Positions 1 through 5,303 of a stretch of 6,597 bases of DNA are shown piece by piece. The first letter of the stretch is position 1; each line of letters opens with the position of its first letter. The notes below the pieces were generated by a model, which was not told the DNA's origin, searched no databases, and worked only from the letters and a program-made list of their open reading frames with translations. Source of the DNA: an uncultured Clostridiaceae bacterium (GTDB taxonomy: Bacteria; Bacillota; Clostridia; TANB77; CAG-508); the NCBI GenBank assembly GCA_905198755.1, contig CAJKDR010000056.1:1-6597 (forward strand), given 5' to 3'. The position numbers and the translations under genes were made by a program.

Positions 1-2
1 AG

Positions 3-74
3 GCAAATGGAATAACAATTGATAGATTAAAACAAATGGAATTGAGAAATATTCAAATAGATAATGTTATATAA
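3..74 (+). CDS. 3' end of an unrecognised protein gene (partial)
   Basis: Only one plus-strand frame is open from the left edge. It gives 23 residues ending in LRNIQIDNVI and a TAA stop at 72-74. The fragment is hydrophilic and contains the segment ITIDRLKQMEL, which could be a short helix. It is too short to assign to a family, and I do not recognise it. In many clostridia bofA follows recR or a small DUF2508 gene, but this tail does not look like the usual RecR C-terminus. It lies in the same direction as bofA, 58 bases upstream, so co-transcription is possible. It could also be a chance open stretch. Confidence 0.5.
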   Translation, partial: ANGITIDRLKQMELRNIQIDNVI

Positions 75-132
75 TTATATGAATAAATTAAAAAGATGCT
101 TAATAATATTATCTTAAGGACAGGTGATTTAC

Positions 133-396
133 TTGGATTATAATAGTATTATTGCTTTTATTGCATGCATTTTTTTTATATTTATAGTAGGAAAAATTTT
201 CATACTACCATTAAAAACAATATTAAAGTTTATTTTAAATTCAGTAGTTGGTGGAATAATAATTTTTATTGTTAATTTAATCGGTAGATTTTGGAATTTT
301 CATATAGGATTAAACATTTTAACTTCAATTATAGTTGGAATATTAGGTGTTCCAGGGACAATACTAGTTATTATGATTAAATTATTAATTGGTTAA
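133..396 (+). CDS. bofA: BofA, inhibitor of pro-sigmaK processing
   Basis: Small integral membrane protein of the BofA family. In Bacillus subtilis BofA sits in the mother-cell-derived membrane around the forespore and inhibits the intramembrane protease SpoIVFB, delaying pro-sigmaK cleavage. A TTG start at 133, with AGGTGA five bases upstream, gives 87 residues, the length of B. subtilis BofA. Compared from memory it aligns without gaps: P26-L27-K28, G40, N48, G51, H57, N61 and T64 fall at the same numbers. N48, N61 and T64 are the residues reported to act near the SpoIVFB active site. The protein is almost wholly hydrophobic, with segments near 5-24, 36-52 and 60-86, and carries the C-terminal GILGVPG motif. 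A GTG at 124 would add three residues but has only three bases between AAGGA and the start. No strong promoter was seen just upstream. It indicates an endospore-forming lineage or a descendant of one. Confidence 0.9.
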   Translation: MDYNSIIAFIACIFFIFIVGKIFILPLKTILKFILNSVVGGIIIFIVNLIGRFWNFHIGLNILTSIIVGILGVPGTILVIMIKLLIG

Positions 397-424
397 AAGA
401 AGTGGACAAAAGGTTACATCTTTA

Positions 425-453
425 TTGATTTTATGTAAATATTATAGTATAAT
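425..453 (+). promoter_or_regulatory. Sigma-A-type promoter of the ClpX-like gene
   Basis: A -35 box TTGATT (425-430) and a perfect -10 box TATAAT (448-453) are separated by exactly 17 bases. Transcription would start near 460, leaving a leader of about 26 bases with AGGAGG at 472-477. The -10 box lies inside the inverted repeat at 433-461. Confidence 0.75.
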
Positions 454-461
454 ATTTACAT
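433..461. promoter_or_regulatory. Perfect 12-bp inverted repeat over the promoter, likely operator
   Basis: The arms ATGTAAATATTA (433-444) and TAATATTTACAT (450-461) are perfectly complementary around a TAGTA centre. The dyad covers most of the spacer, the -10 box and the expected start site, the usual place for a repressor operator. Because ATTCTTTTTT follows it, it could also fold as a weak A/U-only terminator for bofA. The repressor cannot be named from the sequence. Confidence 0.6.
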
Positions 462-486
462 ATTCTTTTTTAGGAGGAATTTGATT

Positions 487-1626
487 ATGAAAAAAAAGAC
501 CCGGAAAGTTAAAAAATTAAAGGTTAAAGTTTCAACAGAGTTAAATAAAAATGTTGAAATACAACCTAAACAAGAAGAACTTTCAGAAAAATCCGTCATA
601 AAATTGCCAACTCTATGTGATTTAGAGAGTACAGTTAATGAAACTGTAATTGGACAAGAACAAATTGTTAAATCAATTTGTACAAAAATTTATGAAGGTA
701 TTTGTTTTCCTAATATTAAGAATAATATTCTTATTGTAGGGAAAAGTGGTACTGGTAAAACCGAAATTGTAAGGCAAATTGCTAATAACCTTAATTTTCC
801 ACTTGTTATAGAAGATGCAACAAAATTCACACAAGAAGGGTTTGTTGGATCATCAGTTGATGAGATGATTTACGATATAATGAGTGCTGCAAATAATAAT
901 ATTAATATGGCACAAAGAGGAATTGTATTTGTAGATGAAATCGATAAAAAAGCCAACCAAAATGGAAATATGAATTATAGTGATATAAGTAAAGGAGATG
1001 TGTTAAAAAGTTTATTAAAAATTATGGAAGGTACAACTATAAAAATTGTAAATCCAAATTTTTATATAGATCAAAACGAAAGTAAAGCTTACTTTTTGTT
1101 TGATACATCAAATTTAATTTTCATATTTGGAGGAGCTTTTGAGGGAATTGACAAGATAAGGAAAAAAAGGTTAAATAAAAGCAGTTGTATTGGTTTTTCT
1201 TCTATAGAAGAAAAAGCTATAGTTATAAACAACAATAGCTTAAAATCTTTTACAAAAGAAGATTTAATCGAATACGGAATGCCAACTGAATTTATCGGCA
1301 GAATTACCAACATATATGAAACCAATAATTTAGATGAAAATAATTTAGCTAAAATATTGGAAACTTCAAGAGGATCAATTTTTAAGAAATATGAGGCTAT
1401 TTTTAAAGCAGCAGGTATCGAATTAGAATATCCTAAAGATTTGTTCTTAAACATAGCTAAAAAAGCGAAAATGTATCCTACTGGAGCAAGAGAATTAAAT
1501 TCTCAAGTTTCATACATTTTTGAAGGAATAATATATGATCTTTTAAATAACAAAAAAGATTATAAAAAATGTATTCTTGAGGAAGGAATTCTTAACGATA
1601 ACCATAAGTACCATTGGGAAACATAA
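487..1626 (+). CDS. ClpX-like AAA+ unfoldase lacking the zinc-binding domain
   Basis: A 379-residue AAA+ ATPase whose core closely follows ClpX. In order it shows VIGQEQ (54-59), Walker A GKSGTGKT (85-92), pore-1 loop GFVG (118-121, ClpX GYVG), Walker B IVFVDE (146-151), a sensor-1 region IFIFGGAF (211-218), IGF (235-237, the ClpP-docking tripeptide of ClpX), the arginine-finger segment EFIGR (268-272) and sensor-2 TGAR (332-335). ATP-driven substrate unfolding is therefore likely, possibly for delivery to ClpP, in the cytoplasm. Two ClpX features are missing. The N-terminal Cys4 zinc-binding domain is replaced by about 45 residues beginning with a lysine-rich stretch, and the RKH pore-entrance motif between Walker B and sensor 1 is replaced by an unrelated segment (about 189-202). 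ATG at 487 is preferred because it lies nine bases from AGGAGG; the TTG at 481 would leave only three. It has its own promoter and terminator. It is probably a specialised ClpX paralogue rather than the housekeeping clpX; a non-proteolytic remodeller is the alternative. Confidence 0.82.
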   Translation: MKKKTRKVKKLKVKVSTELNKNVEIQPKQEELSEKSVIKLPTLCDLESTVNETVIGQEQIVKSICTKIYEGICFPNIKNNILIVGKSGTGKTEIVRQIANNLNFPLVIEDATKFTQEGFVGSSVDEMIYDIMSAANNNINMAQRGIVFVDEIDKKANQNGNMNYSDISKGDVLKSLLKIMEGTTIKIVNPNFYIDQNESKAYFLFDTSNLIFIFGGAFEGIDKIRKKRLNKSSCIGFSSIEEKAIVINNNSLKSFTKEDLIEYGMPTEFIGRITNIYETNNLDENNLAKILETSRGSIFKKYEAIFKAAGIELEYPKDLFLNIAKKAKMYPTGARELNSQVSYIFEGIIYDLLNNKKDYKKCILEEGILNDNHKYHWET

Positions 1627-1630
1627 TCAG

Positions 1631-1663
1631 AAATGGGAGAAGTTTTACTTCTCTCATTTTTTT
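1631..1663 (+). terminator. Intrinsic terminator of the ClpX-like gene
   Basis: A 13-bp stem (1631-1643 with 1647-1659, one G-U pair, core GGGAGAAGT/ACTTCTCTC) has a TTT loop and runs into seven consecutive Ts at 1657-1663. It begins five bases after the stop codon, so the ClpX-like gene and phoH are separate transcription units. Confidence 0.9.
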
Positions 1664-1664
1664 G

Positions 1665-1693
1665 TTGAAAAAAGTCGAAGAATGTGATAAAAT
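1665..1693 (+). promoter_or_regulatory. Sigma-A-type promoter of phoH
   Basis: TTGAAA (1665-1670) and TAAAAT (1688-1693) are separated by 17 bases, directly after the preceding terminator's T-run. Transcription would start near 1700, giving a leader of about 75 bases. AGGAGG at 1762-1767 lies seven bases before the ATG at 1775. Confidence 0.75.
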
Positions 1694-1718
1694 ATTAACG
1701 TAAACTGTTTACGTTAAT
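1694..1718. promoter_or_regulatory. Perfect 11-3-11 inverted repeat at the phoH start site, likely operator
   Basis: The arms ATTAACGTAAA (1694-1704) and TTTACGTTAAT (1708-1718) are perfectly complementary around CTG. The dyad abuts the -10 box and spans the predicted transcription start, a typical repressor position. The inner GTAAA/TTTAC halves resemble operators of small dimeric helix-turn-helix repressors such as the TetR family, but the binding protein is unknown. Confidence 0.6.
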
Positions 1719-1738
1719 GATGATGCTATCATCATTAA
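1714..1738. repeat. Second perfect 11-3-11 inverted repeat in the phoH leader
   Basis: The arms TTAATGATGAT (1714-1724) and ATCATCATTAA (1728-1738) are perfectly complementary around GCT. The left arm shares TTAAT (1714-1718) with the right arm of the preceding dyad. It lies wholly inside the predicted phoH mRNA leader, so it may act as a DNA operator or as an RNA hairpin. No T-run follows, so it is not an ordinary terminator. Confidence 0.55.
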
Positions 1739-1774
1739 AACATTTACAAAATAATTTTATGAGGAGGACTATTT

Positions 1775-3124
1775 ATGTCCAAAGTTTTTGTGCTACGCAC
1801 ACACGCCTTATTATCCTCACGGGGGATAACACAAAAATTTGGTGATGACAATACAATTGTTGTTCCAATGGTGGTTGTAGACGAGTTGCGTAAAATAAAG
1901 AAAGAATCTTTTGAAAAGGGGAGGATAGCCAGAGATTTTTTGGAATATCTAAACTCGTTTCCAATTGATGAATTAATGTCAGAAGCAGGAGCGAAGCAGA
2001 ATAATGGAAGTTACATTAGAGTAATTAAAAACTATTCTGATATTCCAATCGATTTGGAAGGGTTAACAAATGCAGAAAAAAGAACTTTACAAACTTGTAA
2101 AGGAATCATCGAAAAAGAAAAAAGGCCAGTAATTCTTGTTACTAACAATTTAAGCTTACAGCTTAAAGCAAAGTCAATAGGAATTAAGGCAGAATCTTTT
2201 AAAGATGAAGTATTCCCAAAATTATCTCAGCAATATACTGGTAGAGAAACTGTGTATACAAGAGATGATGTAGTGGATGCTTTTTATGCAAATGGTTTTA
2301 TTAATGCAGAAGATATTTTTGATTATGAAAAAATAGAGTTTGTTGAAAATAAATTTTTTGTGATCAATCCAGAAAATAAATCTGCATTAGCTATTTATAA
2401 AAATGGCAAGTTAGTAAAATTTAACAATCAAAAAGTATACCCTTATGGTATTACTCCTAAAAATGTAGGACAAAAGTTTATGCTTGAGGCATTACTTAGA
2501 GAAGATTGCCCATTAGTGGTAATAAAAGGTAGTGCAGGTACAGGTAAAACTTTTTGTACTCTAGCAGCGGGTTTACAAGAAACTATGGAAAATGAAAAAT
2601 ATTCTAGAATTCTTGTAACACGTTCTGTAACAGCGAGTGAACAGTATGGATTCTTACCTGGCGATATTGAAGAAAAATTGTCTCCATATCTTGCAGGTAT
2701 TAAAGATAATTTATCTATTTTAACTTCCGATAAGCGAAAGCTAAATTCTAAAAAAACAGAGTTTGGTAAAAAGCCAGAAGAAGAAAATGGAGAGTATTAT
2801 TTTGAAAGAGGTATTGTTCAGATACAAGCAATTGGTTTTTTACGTGGAAGGTCAATCGTTGATACGTATTTCATTATAGATGAAACGCAAAACATTGAAC
2901 CAGATGTAATAAAATCTATTGTTACAAGAGCGGCTGAAGGTAGTAAATTTATCTTTTTGGGAGATCCAACCCAAATAGATAATCCAAACCTTACAGAAAG
3001 AAACAATGGATTAGTTTATTTATCAGAGAAGATGAAAGGCAATCCGTTATGTGCACAAGTTTCGTTATATGATGATGAAAGCGTACGTAGCGAACTTGCA
3101 AAACAAGCAGCACAAATATTATAA
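1775..3124 (+). CDS. PhoH2-type protein: degenerate PIN domain fused to PhoH ATPase
   Basis: A 449-residue PIN-PhoH fusion, the usual architecture and length of PhoH2 proteins, which are reported as ATP-dependent RNA helicase/RNases. The PIN-like part is about residues 1-150, followed by the QYTGR linker (153-157) and the PhoH ATPase at about 225-449. The ATPase shows Walker A GSAGTGKT (252-259), TRSVTASEQYGFLPGD (282-297), Walker B FIIDETQN (366-373) and GDPTQID (396-402), and looks fully active. The PIN active site does not. The usual LDTN reads LRTH (7-10), so the first aspartate is R8 and the asparagine H10. The last acidic position, aspartate in the V-S/T-x-D motif, reads VTNN with N125. 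E37 is kept, and E101 may replace the third aspartate. A nuclease-dead RNA helicase or RNA-binding ATPase in the cytoplasm is therefore inferred. The gene has its own promoter and two operator-like dyads, and ends at a hairpin shared with convergent glmS. Codon choice in the first 20 codons is unusually G/C-rich. Confidence 0.85.
   Translation: MSKVFVLRTHALLSSRGITQKFGDDNTIVVPMVVVDELRKIKKESFEKGRIARDFLEYLNSFPIDELMSEAGAKQNNGSYIRVIKNYSDIPIDLEGLTNAEKRTLQTCKGIIEKEKRPVILVTNNLSLQLKAKSIGIKAESFKDEVFPKLSQQYTGRETVYTRDDVVDAFYANGFINAEDIFDYEKIEFVENKFFVINPENKSALAIYKNGKLVKFNNQKVYPYGITPKNVGQKFMLEALLREDCPLVVIKGSAGTGKTFCTLAAGLQETMENEKYSRILVTRSVTASEQYGFLPGDIEEKLSPYLAGIKDNLSILTSDKRKLNSKKTEFGKKPEEENGEYYFERGIVQIQAIGFLRGRSIVDTYFIIDETQNIEPDVIKSIVTRAAEGSKFIFLGDPTQIDNPNLTERNNGLVYLSEKMKGNPLCAQVSLYDDESVRSELAKQAAQIL
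1789..1829 (+). other. Two short hairpins within the first codons of phoH
   Basis: TGTGC (1789-1793) pairs with GCACA (1797-1801) around TAC. TTATCCTC (1811-1818) pairs with GGGGATAA (1822-1829, one G-U) around ACG. Both lie 14 to 55 bases inside the coding sequence, in a patch clearly richer in G+C than its surroundings, and could affect ribosome loading or mRNA stability. They may be chance pairings within a G/C-rich patch. Confidence 0.35.
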
Positions 3125-3125
3125 A

Positions 3126-3164
3126 ATTAAAAAAGAAAGGCACGGAAATATTTCCGTGTCTTTC
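3126..3164 (-). terminator. Terminator hairpin between convergent phoH and glmS
   Basis: A 14-bp stem with one G-U-type position (3135-3148 with 3151-3164, core GGCACGGAAA/TTTCCGTGTC) lies between the two stop codons. Read on the minus strand it is followed by TTTTTT and further A/T sequence, so it is a strong terminator for glmS. On the plus strand the following bases (AAATCTTTATT) make a poorer T-tract, so it ends phoH transcripts less efficiently or only stabilises their 3' end. Confidence 0.85.
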
Positions 3165-3170
3165 AAATCT

Positions 3171-4991
3171 TTATTCTACTGTTACTGATTTTGCCAAATT
3201 TCTTGGTTTATCAACATCTAATCCTTTTTTCTTTGAGATGTAATATGATAATAATTGAAGAGGTATTACTGAAAGAATAGGACTTAAATATTTATTTATT
3301 TCAGGAATTTCTATTACATAGTCAAATTTTTTATCTATTTTTTGGTTAGTAATAACAATTGTTTTGGCTCCTCTTGAAATTACTTCTTGTAAATTACTTT
3401 CGGATTTTTCTAGTAATTTTTTATCTGTCATAATTCCTATTACAGGAAAATTATTTTCTACTAAAGCTATTGGACCATGTTTTAGTTCACCACCAGCATA
3501 AGCTTCTGAATGTATATAAGATATTTCTTTTAATTTTAAAGAGCCTTCCATTGCAACAGGATAATCAATACCTCTACCAATAAAGAAAGTATCTTTTACA
3601 TCATATATATCATCAGCAAGTTTTTTTATAATAATATTATCTTTTAAAGTTTCTTCTACTTTTGAAGGTAATAATAGTATTTGTTTTTTTATTTCTTCGA
3701 TAGTATCATTATCGACAGTTTCTAATGTTTGTGCAATATATAAAGCAATTATATTTAACAAAACAACTTGTGCAGTATACGCTTTTGTAGAAGCAACAGC
3801 AATTTCTGGCCCAGCATGTGTATATATATACAAATCTGCTTCACGCGTTATAGAACTTCCAATGACATTTGAAAGAGCTAATGTAGTAGCACCTTTTTCT
3901 TTTGCCAATTTTAAAGCTTGAATTGTATCTGCAGTTTCACCAGATTGACTAATGAAAATTGCTAATGTGTGTTCATTTACCAAAGGGTTTCTATATCTGA
4001 ATTCAGAAGCCATATCTACCTCTACAGGAATTTGGCATAGATTTTCAAATATAGATTTTACAGCTAATCCGGCATGCATAGCTGTACCACAAGCTACTAT
4101 AAAAATTTTATTAATATTAGATAAGAAATCTTTTGAAAGAGATATATTATCTAATTCTATATTTTCTTTGTTTAGTTTAAATCCTATAGTTTCTCTAATA
4201 GATACTACTTGTTCATTTATCTCTTTTAACATGAAATCGTCATATCCATTTTTTTCTATTGCTGAAGCATCCCAAGAGATTTTTTCTATTTTCTTTTTTA
4301 TAGGATTTAAATCTTTATCATAAAAATTTAATTTATTTGCATAGATTTCCACAATATCACCATCTTCTAAAAGATAAAAATCTTTTGTATAAGATAATAC
4401 TGCAGGGATATCTGATGCAATGTAGTTACTGTCTTTTGAAGTACCAATTACTAATGGGCTATCTTTTTTTGCTACTATAATTTTATCTGGAAAATCCTCA
4501 CATAAAACTTCAATAGCATAGCTTCCTTCTAAATCATTACAAGCTAGGTTAACAGATTTTAAAAAGTCATTTCCAGAAGCATAGTAATAACTAATTAGAT
4601 TTGGTATAACCTCTGTATCTGTTTCAGATATAAATTTATATCCATTGTCCATTAAGAATTTTTTTATATCAGTGTAATTTTCAATAATACCATTATGAAC
4701 AACACTGAATTTATTTGTGTTATCAGTATGTGGATGAGAATTTGTTTTACTTGGTTTTCCATGAGTAGCCCATCTAGTATGAGCTATACCAATTGTTGAA
4801 GTTGAGTTTGAATCTTTAAGTAATTCACTTAAGTTTTTTACCCTTCCTTTATCTTTTGTGATTGTAATTTTAGAATTTTCTATTATAGAAATTCCAGCAG
4901 AGTCATATCCTCTGTATTCTAATTTTTTTAATCCGTCTAATAATATAGGAACGGCTTTTTGAGTTCCTATATATCCTACTATTCCGCACAT
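3171..4991 (-). CDS. glmS: Glucosamine-6-phosphate synthase (glutamine--fructose-6-phosphate aminotransferase)
   Basis: Converts fructose-6-phosphate and glutamine to glucosamine-6-phosphate and glutamate, the first committed step to UDP-GlcNAc for peptidoglycan, in the cytoplasm. The 606-residue protein has the family's usual length and appears intact. The N-terminal class II (Ntn) glutaminase domain, about 1-240, begins MCGIVGYIG with nucleophile C2 after Met removal. It also has HTRWATHG (71-78), HNG (99-101) and SETDTEV (122-128). Two SIS sugar-isomerase domains follow. The first contains FIVACGTAMHAG (about 293-305) and SQSGETADT; the second contains FIGRGIDYPVAMEGSLKLKE and ELKHGP with the catalytic histidine near 504. 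The C-terminal tail PRNLAKSVTVE carries the conserved lysine. GGAGG lies eleven bases before the ATG. Transcription is monocistronic, from a promoter near 5213, through a glmS ribozyme, to the hairpin at 3126-3164. Product feedback through the ribozyme is the expected control. Confidence 0.98.
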   Translation of the reverse strand: MCGIVGYIGTQKAVPILLDGLKKLEYRGYDSAGISIIENSKITITKDKGRVKNLSELLKDSNSTSTIGIAHTRWATHGKPSKTNSHPHTDNTNKFSVVHNGIIENYTDIKKFLMDNGYKFISETDTEVIPNLISYYYASGNDFLKSVNLACNDLEGSYAIEVLCEDFPDKIIVAKKDSPLVIGTSKDSNYIASDIPAVLSYTKDFYLLEDGDIVEIYANKLNFYDKDLNPIKKKIEKISWDASAIEKNGYDDFMLKEINEQVVSIRETIGFKLNKENIELDNISLSKDFLSNINKIFIVACGTAMHAGLAVKSIFENLCQIPVEVDMASEFRYRNPLVNEHTLAIFISQSGETADTIQALKLAKEKGATTLALSNVIGSSITREADLYIYTHAGPEIAVASTKAYTAQVVLLNIIALYIAQTLETVDNDTIEEIKKQILLLPSKVEETLKDNIIIKKLADDIYDVKDTFFIGRGIDYPVAMEGSLKLKEISYIHSEAYAGGELKHGPIALVENNFPVIGIMTDKKLLEKSESNLQEVISRGAKTIVITNQKIDKKFDYVIEIPEINKYLSPILSVIPLQLLSYYISKKKGLDVDKPRNLAKSVTVE

Positions 4992-5019
4992 ATTTAATTA
5001 AACCTCCATTATTAATATA

Positions 5020-5172
5020 CTAAAGGCTAGTCTACATGATAATACTTTTGTTTTAATATTACTATTAATTTTTGTATATTATCTGATGACAGTAGATATG
5101 CCATAGAACTATCCGCCGAAATTTTCGATAAGTTCTATCCTCGTTAGGCCACATTAGCCCCTGGCGCTTGAA
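5020..5172 (-). ncRNA. glmS ribozyme (glucosamine-6-phosphate-activated self-cleaving riboswitch)
   Basis: The minus strand carries the conserved core. The cleavage site is A|GCGCC, with A-1 opposite 5168 and G+1 opposite 5167. A short hairpin GGCU/GGCC follows, then AACGAGG and P3 (ATAGAACT 5138-5131 with AGTTCTAT 5110-5103), which encloses TTATCGA and TCGGCGG, the pseudoknot segment. A long-range P4 can be drawn from GGC (5102-5100) plus TCTAC (5096-5092) to GTAGA (5035-5031) plus GCC (5027-5025). P4.1 is GATAATA (5083-5077) with TATTATC (5044-5038). In this family glucosamine-6-phosphate is the catalytic cofactor for cleavage, and the cleaved mRNA is degraded by RNase J, lowering GlmS when the product is abundant. 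Its place directly upstream of glmS fits. P4.1 is made of A/U pairs apart from one G-C, and the outer limits are approximate. Confidence 0.95.
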
Positions 5173-5207
5173 CAATATTCTCCTTTCCATTAATTTGCCT
5201 TTGTCTC

Positions 5208-5239
5208 ATTATATTATACTAAAATATAAAATGTTGCAA
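5208..5239 (-). promoter_or_regulatory. Probable glmS promoter
   Basis: On the minus strand TTGCAA (5239-5234) is followed by two overlapping TATAAT boxes, at 5218-5213 and 5213-5208, with spacings of 15 and 20 bases. Neither is the ideal 17, but the position, about 35 bases upstream of the ribozyme cleavage site, is right for the glmS transcript. With its flanks, the 312-base gap between glmS and the next gene is filled by the glmS leader, the ribozyme and two divergent promoter regions. Confidence 0.55.
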
Positions 5240-5269
5240 TATTTTATTTATTTTTTTTTGTAGTTATGT

Positions 5270-5296
5270 TATAAATATTATAAATAAAATGGAGGA
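5270..5296 (+). promoter_or_regulatory. Weak candidate -10 region and ribosome binding site of the DUF2207 gene
   Basis: TATAAA occurs at 5270-5275 and again at 5279-5284, downstream of a T-rich tract with TTGTAG at 5258-5263, only 15 bases from the second box. No clear -35/-10 pair at 17 bases was found, so the promoter is tentative. The ribosome binding site GGAGGA (5291-5296) is clear and lies seven bases before the ATG at 5304. Confidence 0.4.
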
Positions 5297-5303
5297 TAAA
5301 CAA

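Noticed and set aside
396..423. Possible terminator after bofA (AAAGA/TCTTT with inner G-T pairs)
   Set aside because: The stem is short, has an A-A mismatch and G-T pairs, and the following T-tract is interrupted. It is too weak to annotate.
1089..1454. 121-codon minus-strand open frame opposite the ClpX-like gene
   Set aside because: It lies wholly inside a convincing AAA+ gene, has no recognisable domain or ribosome binding site, and is explained as an antisense shadow.
1714..1738. Intrinsic attenuator in the phoH leader
   Set aside because: The hairpin is AT-rich and is followed by AAACATTTACAAAA rather than a T-run.
1811..1829. Frameshift or sequencing error as the cause of the odd PhoH N-terminus
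   Set aside because: The reading frame is continuous, the motif spacing fits the family without insertion or deletion, and flanking residues match. Shifting the frame gives stops rather than a better motif. Read data would still be needed to exclude local base errors.
1773..1964. 63-codon minus-strand open frame over the phoH start
   Set aside because: Antisense to the clear PhoH2 coding sequence, with no domain or translation signals. The G/C-rich patch merely removes stop codons here.
2818..3006. 62-codon minus-strand open frame inside phoH
   Set aside because: Antisense shadow of the conserved PhoH ATPase region.
3952..4323. 123-codon plus-strand open frame inside glmS
   Set aside because: Antisense to conserved GlmS domains, with no ribosome binding site or family similarity.
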